Positions 1 to 10,500 of a stretch of DNA of 64,000 nt are shown here, in pieces. Under the pieces are notes generated by a model. That model worked only from the letters and a program-made list of their open reading frames with translations, ran no database searches and was not told the origin of the DNA. Each line of letters begins with the position of its first letter. Positions within the stretch are counted from its first letter, which is position 1. The DNA is from Nitrospira sp. (GTDB taxonomy: Bacteria; Nitrospirota; Nitrospiria; Nitrospirales; Nitrospiraceae), in NCBI GenBank assembly GCA_031315995.1, contig JALDRG010000002.1, forward strand, positions 372,001 to 436,000, written 5' to 3'. A program made the position numbers and the translations under genes.

Positions 1-55
1 ATCCGAATCAGGCTAGATCCGATGGTCGAACGACGACCAACGAAGCATCAGCGAC

Positions 56-400
56 TCACGCGACGCGGGAAGAGCCCGATGCCTTGAGCACCGACTCGAC
101 AAACTTGTGAATCCGTGCTTCAGCAGTGGCGCTCAACCTGACGGTTTCAAGCCCGAACACACGGTCTTGCACCCACTGAACCGTGACCCCATCGACATCG
201 ATCGCCTTCGGCTGATCGGGCAAAAAGACACGTAGCGTGAGTTTCATGCCCACCGCGACCGGCTTGTCCCCATCGATCCGCCAGCCCTTGACGGAGATGT
301 CGCAGACCTTACCGGTTCCGACTAGACCTTCTCCCAGGTAATAGAGGAAACAGCTGACCGGTACGCGAGACTGCGAACGAGATGTATGCGACTTGGCCAT
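56..400 (-). CDS. PilZ domain protein (114 aa)
   Basis: Single-domain PilZ-like protein, probably a cytoplasmic c-di-GMP receptor or adaptor. The arginine-rich N-terminal box (SRSQSRVPVS, residues about 7-16) is followed by DISVKGWRI (about 34-42), fitting the RxxxR plus D/NxSxxG signature of PilZ domains, and the length matches a lone PilZ barrel. A paralogue with the same layout lies immediately upstream (557-934, same strand), so the two look like a tandem duplication. The target process cannot be told from the sequence. Binding itself is inferred from the motif; degenerate PilZ domains that do not bind the ligand are known. Confidence 0.8.
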   Translation of the reverse strand: MAKSHTSRSQSRVPVSCFLYYLGEGLVGTGKVCDISVKGWRIDGDKPVAVGMKLTLRVFLPDQPKAIDVDGVTVQWVQDRVFGLETVRLSATAEARIHKFVESVLKASGSSRVA

Positions 401-556
401 GAGTCCTGGCTAGGAAGATGGGTATGACACGACATCGACCTCAACTACGACCCAGTCTACTCAACTCTCAGGGGATGGCCAAGATTATTCTTTTTCTCGT
501 CATAGAGGCGGCGGGGCTTTGCAAGAGTATAGGTCGAGAAGCAGAGAAGGCAGCGG

Positions 557-934
557 TCAGACCAAGGCCGTCACGAACTGTTCGAGCCGAGCACGCTCGT
601 CGGCTTTGATCGCATTCACCTCGATCCCGAATTCCTGCCCTCGAGACCAACGAACGACCGCGCGGTCGATAAACACGGTGGGGTGCAGACCGGGAAGAAA
701 GACACAGAGAGTGACGACGGCTCCAGGCTCAACCGGATGCGTCCCATCAACACGCCATCCATTGAGGGAGAGGTTCCACGCGATACCGGTCCCCTGGAAC
801 GCATTGCCGGAGTAATACACGGAACATTGGACGGGAAAGCGACGGAACGACCGCACATGAAATTTGGTGCCGACAGCAACAGACGGACGAGGCGTGGCCA
901 ATGGAGCGACCTGTTTATTGCCACCGGTCATCAT
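557..934 (-). CDS. PilZ domain protein, paralogue of the neighbouring gene
   Basis: Second PilZ-type protein, about 125 aa from the chosen start. RSFRRFPV and NLSLNGWRV supply the two PilZ boxes, and the segments VFLPG and the final FV..LV helix align with the 56-400 protein. The reading frame stays open to 1012, but that would run through the tRNA-His gene. I therefore place the start at the ATG ending at 934 (an adjacent ATG ends at 931), preceded by a GGGGCAGG stretch. The gene lies just downstream of the tRNA and might be co-transcribed with it. Function beyond probable c-di-GMP binding is unknown. Confidence 0.78.
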   Translation of the reverse strand: MMTGGNKQVAPLATPRPSVAVGTKFHVRSFRRFPVQCSVYYSGNAFQGTGIAWNLSLNGWRVDGTHPVEPGAVVTLCVFLPGLHPTVFIDRAVVRWSRGQEFGIEVNAIKADERARLEQFVTALV

Positions 935-967
935 GTGCCTGCCCCAGTAATTCGCCTCTGCGAGCAT

Positions 968-1045
968 TGGGGTGAGTGACGGGTTTCGAACCCGCGACCT
1001 CCGGATCCACAATCCGGCGCTCTAACCAACTGAGCTACACCCACC
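968..1045 (-). tRNA. tRNA-His (anticodon GTG)
   Basis: On the minus strand a full cloverleaf can be drawn. The acceptor arm is GTGGGTG (1044-1038) paired with CACTCAC (978-972), the D arm contains the AGCTCAGTTGGTTAGAGC consensus, the anticodon loop reads TTGTGGA with GTG as anticodon, and the T arm contains GGTTTCGAACCC when read on the plus strand. A C discriminator at 971 and a G at 1045 give the extra G-1:C73 pair diagnostic of tRNA-His. The 3' CCA (970-968) is encoded. Confidence 0.95.
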
Positions 1046-1210
1046 ATACCCGGTTAACGAGGAACGCGCATCTTAACAAACCCCAAAGAACAGTCGCAAC
1101 CGTCTAGAGACTTCGAGCTGGCTCCTCTTTCGCCAGTCAGAGCGGTATGGGCGGAGCGCGACGTGTTCCGCTCCCTGCCCACATCGATACCCTGCACCAA
1201 TCTCCGACAG

Positions 1211-1930
1211 TCAACTCCCCCGGCGGTCGAACGCAGCTTGCATTTCCGCCAAGATGGCTGCCGTGGCAGCTGGAGGGTCCTGGGCATCGCGTATGGGACG
1301 ACCAATGACCAGGTAATCTGCACCAGCGGCAATTGTTTGGGTCGGCGTCGTCACCCGCGCATGATCATCGGTCCCTTGTCCCGCCGGCCTAACCCCTGGA
1401 GTGACAATGACCAGATTCGATCCCACCTTGGCACGAATAGCCTGCGGCTCCTCCCCGGAGGCCACCACACCGTCGCAGCCCACTTCTGCAGCCAACATGG
1501 CTCGGGCAGTCACCAAGTCCTGGACCGTCCGTTGAATGCCCATATCCCGCAAATCTTCCCCGTCGAAATTGGTGAGCACCGTCACGGCCAGCAGCTTGAG
1601 ATTCGACTGCCCGCGGCCCTGCACCGCCGCGGTCAACGCCTTTCGATTCGCATGGACGGTCAAGAAGGTCGCTCCCATGGCTGCGACCCGAGCCGTCGCA
1701 CGTCGGACGGTTTCTTCAATATCGAGGAACTTGAGATCCAGAAACACGCGCTTACCACGGTCCGTCAACTTCCGCACGATGTCAGGTCCCGCCACCGTGT
1801 AGAGCTCCAGGCCGACCTTCACAAATCGCACCTGCTCTCCCATACGATCGACCAAGGCGTCCGCTTCCGTCTCGGAAGGGACATCCAGGGCAACAATCAA
1901 CCGATCTCGTGCATCAATCCGAGTTACCAT
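1211..1930 (-). CDS. pyrF: Orotidine 5'-phosphate decarboxylase
   Basis: Decarboxylates OMP to UMP in the last step of de novo pyrimidine synthesis, in the cytosol. At 239 aa it has the usual length of the bacterial PyrF TIM barrel. LIVALDVPS at residues 11-19 is the first strand, the catalytic D-x-K-x-x-D box is seen as DLKFLDIEETV around residue 65-75, and LVIVTPGVRP plus GADYLVIGRPI near the C-terminus are the phosphate-binding strands. The gene stands alone here, divergent from rpsT, rather than in a pyr operon. Confidence 0.95.
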   Translation of the reverse strand: MVTRIDARDRLIVALDVPSETEADALVDRMGEQVRFVKVGLELYTVAGPDIVRKLTDRGKRVFLDLKFLDIEETVRRATARVAAMGATFLTVHANRKALTAAVQGRGQSNLKLLAVTVLTNFDGEDLRDMGIQRTVQDLVTARAMLAAEVGCDGVVASGEEPQAIRAKVGSNLVIVTPGVRPAGQGTDDHARVTTPTQTIAAGADYLVIGRPIRDAQDPPAATAAILAEMQAAFDRRGS

Positions 1931-1986
1931 ACATACGCCGTTGCTCCCGGGTTCCCAGGAGACCTGGCTAACTCCTTTCAGTGTCC

Positions 1987-2016
1987 TTGACCTCTCTCAT
2001 GATCCTGTGCTACAAG
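1987..2016 (+). promoter_or_regulatory. Candidate sigma-70 promoter of rpsT
   Basis: TTGACC at 1987-1992 and TACAAG at 2011-2016 are separated by 18 bases. This lies 28 bases before the rpsT start, which has a good ribosome binding site (AGGAG, 2033-2037, seven bases before the ATG). The -35 is strong (5/6) and the -10 moderate (4/6). Confidence 0.45.
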
Positions 2017-2044
2017 CTCAGGCTTTGAACGTAGGAGAATCCGT

Positions 2045-2320
2045 ATGCCTGTTGTCCACAAATCAACGATTCGCCGAGCCCGTCAATCTGAGAAGCGCCG
2101 CTTGCGCAACCGCGCCACCATCAGCGCGGTTCGGAGCATCCTTCGCAAAGTGCAGGATGCGATCACCGCTAAGAAGCCGGACGAAGCTAAAGCCACTCTG
2201 AGAGAGGCCACTGCAGCACTGAGCAAGGCAGTGACCAAGGGTGTCTTGAAGCCCAATACGGCCTCGCGCCGGGTGTCTCGACTGTCTGTGCGCGTAAATG
2301 CGATCACCGCTTCCGCGTAA
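2045..2320 (+). CDS. rpsT: 30S ribosomal protein S20
   Basis: Small-subunit protein that binds the 5' domain of 16S rRNA. The 91-residue product is highly basic and all helical, with the family's N-terminal KSTIRRARQSEKRRLRNR stretch, the middle helix with KPDEAKATL, and the conserved GVLKPNTASRRVSRL near the end. The start is fixed by AGGAG seven bases upstream. The gene is monocistronic, and its last 17 bases overlap the 3' end of the convergent holA gene, so the two transcripts are antisense at their tails. Confidence 0.97.
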   Translation: MPVVHKSTIRRARQSEKRRLRNRATISAVRSILRKVQDAITAKKPDEAKATLREATAALSKAVTKGVLKPNTASRRVSRLSVRVNAITASA

Positions 2321-3416
2321 TTGTTCTGACATTCGACACCGGTCTCGAGCCTGACGGGCGAGGGACCGGTGGTGCTGCCTGCCCGCCCTGCTCCACATGT
2401 AAACCTTGCTTCGATGGCTGGCCGCAAAGCCGAAACAGCAGGTCCTCCATCACGCGCACCGGAGCACTTCCACTCCCGCCTTTGAGCTTCGAGTCGGTCT
2501 CCAAAAACCAACTAAATGCCTGCGTCAACTGCGTGTCGGAAAAGTGGGCCAGAAACCCACGTACCCGAGATGGATCCATCCGTAGCGTCCTGGCTGCCTC
2601 CCCCTCTCGACCGCCGGACTTGAGTTGCTCTTTCATTTTCCACAACCGGCGGTATTGCCACACCAACGCACCGAGAATACGGAGCGGGGCCTCTCCAATT
2701 TCGAGGTTTCTAGCCAGGATTCGTAGCGCCCGGCCATGATCGTGCGCCCCGATGGCGTTGACAAGATCAAACACCGACGCACCGGACTCCGTACCACGGA
2801 GGGCCTCGACGTCCGCCGATTGTATGGTGCGCTCGGACGGCACGTAGGCCGCCAGCTTTTCAAGTTCTCTCCTCACCGCATAGAGTGATTCACTCCCCAC
2901 TTCCTTGAGTAGCTGGGTCGCGTCCTCGTGGATGCGGATACTCAACGCCGCCGCTTCCTGACGAATCCATACCGAGAGCTGGGCGTCGCGCAATGGGGCG
3001 CAATTGACCATCACCGCCCGTTTCGTCAGGGCTTGCGTCCATTTCAGCCGACCATCCAACTTGGCCCCTACCACGATCAACGTCGTCGTGTCATTTGGAG
3101 CCGCGAAATAGGAGAGGAGCTTTTCGCCTTCCCGCGCCGGCACCTTTTCGACGGATTTATAGACGACCACGCGGCGTTCGGCGAATACCGGGATCTCAGC
3201 CGCGCAGGCCAAGACATCCTCAACGGACGAATCGTCGCCGTGAAAGATATCGTAATTGAATCCGCTATCCGGTGCCGATCCCAAGACTGCGGTCCGCAGG
3301 GCGGCAACAGATTGGTCACGGAGGTAGTCCTCTTCGCCGACCACCGCATACAGCGGCATCACTCCGGTCCGCGCGAGCGACTGTGGCAATTCCATGCTCA
3401 TGACCGACGCACTCAT
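2304..3416 (-). CDS. holA: DNA polymerase III delta subunit (clamp-loader wrench)
   Basis: Delta opens the beta sliding clamp within the clamp-loader complex. The 370 aa product fits the family (about 340 aa in E. coli). Residues about 20-35 (VMPLYAVVGEEDYLRD) form the opening strand of the P-loop-less AAA+ fold, followed by VVVYKSVEKVPAREGEKLL and IRQEAAALSIRIHEDA. The C-terminal helical collar includes LRILGALVWQYRRLWKMKEQ. It is the last gene of leuS-lptE-holA, 21 bases after lptE, an arrangement also found in E. coli. Alternative ATG codons lie 15 and 21 bases further in. Confidence 0.88.
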   Translation of the reverse strand: MSASVMSMELPQSLARTGVMPLYAVVGEEDYLRDQSVAALRTAVLGSAPDSGFNYDIFHGDDSSVEDVLACAAEIPVFAERRVVVYKSVEKVPAREGEKLLSYFAAPNDTTTLIVVGAKLDGRLKWTQALTKRAVMVNCAPLRDAQLSVWIRQEAAALSIRIHEDATQLLKEVGSESLYAVRRELEKLAAYVPSERTIQSADVEALRGTESGASVFDLVNAIGAHDHGRALRILARNLEIGEAPLRILGALVWQYRRLWKMKEQLKSGGREGEAARTLRMDPSRVRGFLAHFSDTQLTQAFSWFLETDSKLKGGSGSAPVRVMEDLLFRLCGQPSKQGLHVEQGGQAAPPVPRPSGSRPVSNVRTITRKR

Positions 3417-3437
3417 CCGTAGAGACTCCCCGTACAG

Positions 3438-4073
3438 TTATCGCGTCGCAGCGGGCTGTGCGTTGCCGGGCGATGCCGCCTCCGTCTTAACCGGACGCTT
3501 CAACGCCTTGTCTAGCTCGCCGGTATCCAGGAAGAGCAAAAACCGCGACGCCAAATCCTCCGCAATGAAACGACCGGCCTGTTCCACCGCCCGATTCTGC
3601 AGGACCTGGTTGAACTGAAGGTCTTGCGTGATAAAAAATTCCGAGATCCCTTTGGAAACTTGGGACCATATTGGCTTCTTGGTCTTCGCATCCTCGATCC
3701 TCACGCTCACGAGCATTTCCACCCGGCTTTCAAAGGTGGTGGTCTGGTCGAAACTTAAGGTCGGCAACGAAATCTGCATAATCTGTCCGGACATGTAGAG
3801 ATCGGCCCCGGCGGAGGGACCGACGATTTCCGCCCCTCCTCCGGACGAGAACTCTCGCCGCAGATAATTGGTCAGTTTGACCTCAAAGTTCGGCTCGTAG
3901 GTGCTGTTTGCGATGGGAAGAATCGCCAGACGTGGCGCTTCGGGCCGCTTTGTCGAGACCTCCGGGGCACCTCCGACCGTCGGACCGGCGCCCTGCACCC
4001 GAAACTGATAGCCACAGGCGGTGAAGTTCAGCGCCAGAATGCACAAGCCAAAAGGTAACAGGTAAGGGTGCAC
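3438..4073 (-). CDS. lptE: LPS-assembly lipoprotein LptE
   Basis: LptE plugs the LptD barrel and helps deliver LPS to the outer leaflet of the outer membrane. The 211 aa product starts with a lipoprotein signal peptide ending in the lipobox FTAC (Cys about residue 20), followed by the typical GYQFR start of the mature domain. Later PRLAILPIANSTYEPNFEVKLTNYLRREF matches the family. Position between leuS (4-base gap) and holA supports the call strongly. It is a marker for an LPS-containing outer membrane. Confidence 0.88.
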   Translation of the reverse strand: MHPYLLPFGLCILALNFTACGYQFRVQGAGPTVGGAPEVSTKRPEAPRLAILPIANSTYEPNFEVKLTNYLRREFSSGGGAEIVGPSAGADLYMSGQIMQISLPTLSFDQTTTFESRVEMLVSVRIEDAKTKKPIWSQVSKGISEFFITQDLQFNQVLQNRAVEQAGRFIAEDLASRFLLFLDTGELDKALKRPVKTEAASPGNAQPAATR

Positions 4074-4077
4074 GGCA

Positions 4078-6513
4078 TCACACCACGAAGTTGATCAACT
4101 TCTTGTCTACGTAAATGACCTTCTTCGGCTCTTTTCCCTGCAGCCATTCCGCCACTGCCGTCTTGGCCAGAGGTTCGAGCTGCTCGCGTGACATCTCCAC
4201 CTCGACTTCCAGCTTTCCTCGGAGCTTTCCGTTGACCTGGATCGGGATCGTCAACCGGTCGCTGATCACCAAGGTCGGATCGAACTGCGGCCAGGGTTGC
4301 TGGCCGGCGCTGGGTCGTTGCCCAAGACGCTCCCACAGTTCCTCGCTCAGGTGCGGCGCAAACGGCTGGAGCAACAACACAAACGGTTCCAACAATCGTC
4401 GTGGACGCGACTCCGACTTGGTCATCTCATTCGTAAACACCATCATCTGCGAGATCGCCGTGTTGAATCGCAGCCCTTCGATGTCGTCCGTGACCTTCTT
4501 AATCGTGTAGTGCAACAGGCGCTGTTGCTCGGGCGTCGGCTCTGCATTCGTGACCGCCGGACTCAATGCGCCGTCCTCCCCGATCATCAGCCGCCAGACT
4601 CGATCGAGAAAACGCGTGATGCCTTCCACGCCGCGGGTGCTCCATGGCTTCATCGACTCCAACGGGCCCATGAACATTTCATAGAGCCGTACCGCATCGG
4701 CCCCGAACTGATCGATCATCTCGTCAGGATTTACGACATTGCCGCGCGACTTCGACATTTTTTGATTGTCTTCGCCCAACACGATCCCTTGATGGACCAA
4801 CTTCTTGAACGGCTCCGGCGTGCTGACGACCCCTGCGTCGAACAAGACCTTGTGCCAGAAGCGGCTGTAGAGCAGATGCAGCACCGCATGTTCGCTGCCG
4901 CCGATGTAGAGATCCACCGGCATCCAGTACTGTTCTTTCGCCGGATCGACCAGCCGCATGGTGTTTTTGGGATCGATGAACCGCAGGTAATACCAGCAGG
5001 ATCCGGCCCATTGCGGCATGGTATTCGTTTCGCGTCGCGCTGGTTTGCCGGTCACAGAATCGGTGGTCTCCAGCCAATCGCCGAGATTAGCCAACGGACT
5101 TTCGCCGCCGCCGGAGGGCTTGAAGTTCTTGGTCTCCGGCAGGACGAGCGGCAACTGCTCTTCCGGCAAGGCGCGGGGATCACCATCGACCCACACGATT
5201 GGAAACGGCTCGCCCCAGTAGCGCTGCCGCGCAAAGAGCCAGTCACGGAGCTTGTAATTGATCGTTCTCTTTCCTTTGCCCTTGGTTTCGAGCCAAGCCG
5301 TGATTTTGGGGATCGCGTCGCTGGGCAGCAGACCATCGAGCGACAACGACTGATCATGAGTGGCGGAATTGACCACACGACCCCGTTCGGTCTCGGTGAA
5401 GGCCTTCTGGTCGATCTGTCCACCCTGGATCACTTCGCGAATCGGCAAGTGGTAGTGCTGAGCAAAGGCCCAATCGCGATCGTCGTGAGCCGGCACCGCC
5501 ATGATCGCCCCGGTGCCGTAACTCATGAGGACGTAGTCGGCGATCCAGATCGGCAGGCGCTCCTGGTTCACGGGATTGATGGCATACCCGCCGGTGAAGA
5601 CGCCGGTCTTCACCTTGTCCAGCTCCTGGCGCTGCAGATCGCTCTTGCGGGCGGCGGCATCGCGATATTCCAGGACCTGTGCCCGCTGGGCCTGGGTCGT
5701 CAGCACATCAACGAGCGGATGTTCGGGCGCGACGACCATGTAGGTGGCGCCGAAGAGTGTGTCGGGACGGGTTGTGAACACGCGCAGGTTACCGGGCACA
5801 TCGGCCAGAGCAAAGTCGACTTCCGCTCCGATTGATCGGCCGATCCAGTTTTTTTGCATCTCCAGCGTGCTGGTCGGCCATTCGACCAGGGTCAGATCAT
5901 CCAGCAACCGCTCCGCATAGGCCGTGATCTTCAACACCCATTGCCGCATCGGCTTGCGAATGACATCAAATCCCCCGACTTCGCTCTTGCCGTCGACAAT
6001 TTCTTCATTCGCCAGCACCGTGGCCAACGCCGGACACCAATTCACGGGCACCTCGGCCACATAGGCCAAGCCTCGCTCGAAGAGCTTGAGGAAAATCCAC
6101 TGCGTCCAGCGATAGTAATCCTGATCGGTCGTGCTGAGTTCTCGTTCCCAGTCGTAGGACAAACCGACACGCTTCATCTGGCGCTTAAAGGTCGCGATGT
6201 TCTGAGCCGTCGTGATGGCGGGGTGCACCCCGGTTTTCACGGCGTACTGTTCGGCGGGCAACCCGAACGCATCCCACCCCATCGGGTGCAACACATTGAA
6301 CCCACGCATCCGCTTATAGCGCGACACAATGTCTGTGGCGGTATAGCCTTCCAAATGTCCGACATGCAGACCCGACCCGGATGGATAGGGAAACATGTCG
6401 AGACAATAAAACTTGGGCTTTGAATGATCATCGGTCGTCCGAAATGTACGATGCGTCTCCCAATAGGTCTGCCACTTCGATTCGAGGGCCTGATGATCGT
6501 ATGTCTTGCTCAT
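4078..6513 (-). CDS. leuS: Leucyl-tRNA synthetase
   Basis: Class I synthetase that charges tRNA-Leu. At 811 aa it is slightly shorter than the E. coli enzyme (about 860). The HIGH-type signature is [12 protein letters not shown] near residue 42-53, the editing (CP1) domain shows [12 protein letters not shown] and [16 protein letters not shown], and the KMSKS loop is KMSKSRGN near residue 586. The C-terminal region ends with [15 protein letters not shown], typical of the bacterial LeuRS tail. First gene of the leuS-lptE-holA operon. Confidence 0.97.
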   Translation of the reverse strand: MSKTYDHQALESKWQTYWETHRTFRTTDDHSKPKFYCLDMFPYPSGSGLHVGHLEGYTATDIVSRYKRMRGFNVLHPMGWDAFGLPAEQYAVKTGVHPAITTAQNIATFKRQMKRVGLSYDWERELSTTDQDYYRWTQWIFLKLFERGLAYVAEVPVNWCPALATVLANEEIVDGKSEVGGFDVIRKPMRQWVLKITAYAERLLDDLTLVEWPTSTLEMQKNWIGRSIGAEVDFALADVPGNLRVFTTRPDTLFGATYMVVAPEHPLVDVLTTQAQRAQVLEYRDAAARKSDLQRQELDKVKTGVFTGGYAINPVNQERLPIWIADYVLMSYGTGAIMAVPAHDDRDWAFAQHYHLPIREVIQGGQIDQKAFTETERGRVVNSATHDQSLSLDGLLPSDAIPKITAWLETKGKGKRTINYKLRDWLFARQRYWGEPFPIVWVDGDPRALPEEQLPLVLPETKNFKPSGGGESPLANLGDWLETTDSVTGKPARRETNTMPQWAGSCWYYLRFIDPKNTMRLVDPAKEQYWMPVDLYIGGSEHAVLHLLYSRFWHKVLFDAGVVSTPEPFKKLVHQGIVLGEDNQKMSKSRGNVVNPDEMIDQFGADAVRLYEMFMGPLESMKPWSTRGVEGITRFLDRVWRLMIGEDGALSPAVTNAEPTPEQQRLLHYTIKKVTDDIEGLRFNTAISQMMVFTNEMTKSESRPRRLLEPFVLLLQPFAPHLSEELWERLGQRPSAGQQPWPQFDPTLVISDRLTIPIQVNGKLRGKLEVEVEMSREQLEPLAKTAVAEWLQGKEPKKVIYVDKKLINFVV

Positions 6514-6738
6514 TGTGTGACCGTCATCTGCGAAGCAATGCTTGGTGCTCGATTACAGAACGGACGACTCTAGCACACGCCGCACGGAGCGACAAGGACG
6601 AGGCGGGCATAGAGGCATCGATTCACCTTCGTGATTTCTTCCCTTGATCACCGGTGCGACTCCTGTTCAAATGCCCGGAAGGAACGACATCCCTTCGAGC
6701 GATTCCGATCAGCACCGAAGCGACGCACGCCGACAACC

Positions 6739-7413
6739 ATGTACGCCACCTATATCTTTCCGCGACTCATGGATTGGGTGCTCCGGGGGGAACGGTTCCA
6801 AACCGAACGCCGACACCTGCTTGCACCGGCACAGGGAGTGGTCCTGGAAATCGGCTTCGGGACCGGACTGAACCTGCCCCACTATCCTCGAACCGTGACT
6901 GCGCTGCACAGCGTCGACCCCGCGCCGCTCTTACCGGACCGAGTGGCCCGGCGCGTGGCACAGGCGGCCTTCCCCGTCCACATTCGGCACGTGAGCGCAG
7001 AGCGATTGCCCTATGACGACGCCGCGTTCGACTGCGCCGTGAGCACCTTCACCCTCTGCACGATTCCGGATCCGGCCAGCGCGCTGCGCGACATTCGCCG
7101 CGTGCTGAAGCCGAATGGCCGGTTTCTTTTTCTTGAGCATGGCCGCAGCGACGATCCCGTCATCGCCCGATGGCAGGATCGACTCAACCCTTTGCAAAAC
7201 TTCGTAGCCTGCGGCTGCAATCTCAACCGCCGCATCGATCAATTGGTACTGGACGCCAGCCTACGGCTGAACCAGCTCGATCGCTATTCCCTGCCCGGTG
7301 TCCCAAGAATCGGCGGAGAAATGTATCGCGGCACGGCCTATCGCCATGAGCCTCCCGGTGAACACGCCAGGCCAGAAACCGCCCTCGATCCCGACCATCC
7401 TCGTTTCCCATAG
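6739..7413 (+). CDS. Class I SAM-dependent methyltransferase
   Basis: A 224 aa Rossmann-fold methyltransferase. Motif I is VLEIGFGTGLNLPHYP, motif II/III covers ALHSVDPAP and HVSAERLPYDDAAFDCAVSTFTLCTIPDP, and FLFLEHGRS follows, as in UbiE/methyltransf_11 proteins. The open frame extends to 6631, but that N-terminus has no family character, so I use the ATG at 6739 (MYATYIFPRLMDWVLRG). A clear Shine-Dalgarno is lacking. Its substrate cannot be predicted; the closest general group is the small phospholipid/quinone-type methyltransferases. Confidence 0.82.
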   Translation: MYATYIFPRLMDWVLRGERFQTERRHLLAPAQGVVLEIGFGTGLNLPHYPRTVTALHSVDPAPLLPDRVARRVAQAAFPVHIRHVSAERLPYDDAAFDCAVSTFTLCTIPDPASALRDIRRVLKPNGRFLFLEHGRSDDPVIARWQDRLNPLQNFVACGCNLNRRIDQLVLDASLRLNQLDRYSLPGVPRIGGEMYRGTAYRHEPPGEHARPETALDPDHPRFP

Positions 7414-7542
7414 CCTCTGGGCGGCGGTATGCGTCAGGCGGGACACCACACGAAAATTGTATCCCTGTCGGCAATTTTGTAGACTGCGCCCTATGATGCC
7501 CATGCGTCGCAGCCGTCCATCCACCAGAGGGGAGTGACTCGA

Positions 7543-10500
7543 ATGTCCTCCTCGCAATCGTTCCCTGGCGATCAGCCTCCTGTCAGTTCCACAAGATCCA
7601 ACCCCGCAGATTCCGCCCGCGACACCAGCATCTCCCTGCAGCGGGTGACTCTCCTCTACGAAGCGATGCCCGCGGCGCTGGTCGCCGGGCTCGGATGCGC
7701 CCTCGCCTTGGTCTTCGTGAATTGGAATCTCGTCCCGCACGACCGCCTGCTCGCCTGGCTCGCCTATCATGTCATACTCTCGGCCGGCCGATATGGGCTC
7801 GCTCGATCGTTCACAGCCACACGGTCCGCCCCCGCCGACATCCGGCATTGGGACCGCCTATTTCTGGTAGGCACGACGCTCGCCGGGCTCGGGTGGGGAG
7901 CCTCCGCCCTGCTGCTGTTTCCCGAATCCTCACCGGCTCACCAAGTCTTTCTGGCCTTCGTGCTCGGAGGTGTTACGGCCGGCGCCGCGTCCACCTTAGC
8001 CGCTCGCTTCGATGCCTTTCTATCCTTCGCCCTTCCGATGCTCGTGCCGCTCATCCTGCGCTTCTTCACCCTCGACCATGACCAAGCCTTGCCCATGGCG
8101 ATCTGCACGATGCTGTTTTCTCTGCTCTTGGTCTACACAGCCCACCGAACCTCCAATACCGTCCTGGAGACCCTCCGCCTGAAATACCACAACGCCCAAC
8201 TGGTCGATCAGCTCGCCGGTCAACTGCAGGAGGGGGAGCAAATGGAACTGCTCCTCACAGTGAAGACCGAACACCACCGATTCATCATGGAATATGCACA
8301 GGACATCATCTACCGGACCGACCGAAGCGGCCGGTTCACCTTCATCAATCCGGCGGTCATCCGGATCCTGGGTTATCACGAAACGGACATGCTCGGACAT
8401 CGTGCGCTGGATTTCGTTCATCCCGATTACCGCCGCACCACGGAACATTTTTACATTCGACAATTTCTCCGGAAGATCGCCAGTACCTACTATGAATTCC
8501 CGCTGATCACCAGAACCCAACAGACCCTCTGGGTCGGACAAAATGTGCAATTGCTGCAACGCGATCAGGAGGTCATCGGCTTCCAGGCGGTGCTACGGGA
8601 CATTTCCACCAGAAAACAGGCCGAAGAGGCGCTCCGCGTCAGTCAGGACCGCTACCGCACGCTCTTCGAGAACAGCCCTGAGATGCTGTTGACCGTGGAC
8701 GCACACGGCACGTTGCTCGCGATCAACACCACCACCGCAACGGAATTGGGGTATCCTGCCGAGGAACTAATCGGCCGACCCGTGAGCATGCTCGTGCACC
8801 CCGATGATCACGCGCACATGCATGCCCTGCTGGACGAATGTCTCTGTCAGCCGGGCGTGGTCTTCCGCTGGGAGGTCAGAAAGGTCCGGCAGGACGGCAG
8901 TCTCCTTTGGACTAGAGAAGCCGCCAAAGCGGTCCGTCATCCGGACGCACAACTCGATATCCTGATCGTCTGCCAGAATGTGACCGAGGAAAAAGCCATC
9001 GAGGTTGCGTTGACCCAGACTCGCCAACTCCTGGAATCCATCGTCGAGCATATTCCTCACATGGTGTTCCTCAAAGACGCCGAGGAATTGCGTTTCGTTC
9101 AATTCAACAAAGCGGGCGAGCAGCTCCTCGGCCTGCCGCGGGACGCGCTCCTGGGCAAGAACGACTTCGATTTCTTCCCTCGCGAGCAGGCGGAGTTTTT
9201 TACCGCCAGCGATCGCGATGTCTTGAGCGGCGGCACCCTGGTAGACATTCCGGCCGAAGCCATCCAGACGAAGGACCGAGGGTTGAGGTGGCTCCACACC
9301 AAGAAGCTTCCCCTGTCCGATCACACCGGCCTGCCGCGCTATCTGCTGGGTATCTCAGAAGACATCACGGACCGCAAACAGCGCCATGAGATCGAACAGC
9401 TGCGTCTAAAGAAATTGGAGGTGCAACAAAGCGTGCTGCACGAATTGGCGGAAGACCCCGCCATCCACAGCGGACACCCGCAGCAAGCCTTTCCGGTCAT
9501 GACCGAACATGCGGCGCAAACGTTCGCCGTCGAACGAGCCGGTATCTGGCTCTTCGACGAAACTCAATCCATATTGGTGCTGCAGGACCTGTTCCAGGCC
9601 ACCCCCAAACGTCATACACAAGGAACGGTGCTGTCGACCAGCCAATGCCCGGCCTACCTGCACGCACTGGAAACCGAACCCTACTCACTGACAGCGCATG
9701 AGGTGCAGACCGATCCGCGCACCCGTGAATTGACCTCGTCTTATCTGGCGCCGCTCGGCATCGTGGCGATGTTGGACGCTCCGATTCGTCGGCATGGCCG
9801 CGTGGTCGGCGTCCTCTGCCTCGAACATGTCGGTCCGGCCAGAGTCTGGACCACAGAGGAACAAACCTTTGCCGCATCCCTGGCGGCCATGGCGACCCTG
9901 ACCCTGGAGGCATCCGACCGCCGTCAGGCTCAAGAGGCGCTGGAACAACACATTCGTGAGCGCACCAGCGAGTTACGCCGCACGACCGTTCACCTTCAGA
10001 CCATCATCGAAGAATCACCTCTGGCCATGATCGAACTCGACCAGGCGGGCCTCGTCACCACCTGGAATGCCGCCGCCGCGACCCTCTTCGGCTGGACCAA
10101 AGACGAGGTGTTGGGAAAGAAACTTCCCTACGTGCCTCCCGGACAAGAACAGGTATCCGACGATTTGTGGGCGGCGGTGATGAGCGGCGCCGCGCCACGT
10201 AACATGGAACTGCGCCGCCAGAAAAAGGACGGGACCGTGGTCGATGTCAATATGTGGGGCAGCCTATTGCAGGGCCCGGGTGGCCACGCGATCGGTTCTA
10301 TCGGCTTCTTCATCGATATCACGAAACACAAACAACTCGAGGATCAACTCCGACAGGCCCACAAGATGGAAGGCATCGGCCGTTTGGCCGGAGGCGTGGC
10401 CCACGATTTCAACAACCTGCTCACCGTCATCAACGGGTGCGCCACACTCCTGTTGGAACAGGTGCGTGCCGAAGATCCGTTACATCGGTCGCTGACGGAG

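Noticed and set aside
1163-1990. 275-codon plus-strand frame opposite pyrF
   Set aside because: Antisense to the conserved pyrF gene; composition not protein-like.
4297-5835. 512-codon plus-strand open frame opposite leuS
   Set aside because: It is a full antisense shadow of leuS, with no family motif, abundant His/Arg composition and no ribosome binding site; a common artefact in GC-rich genes.
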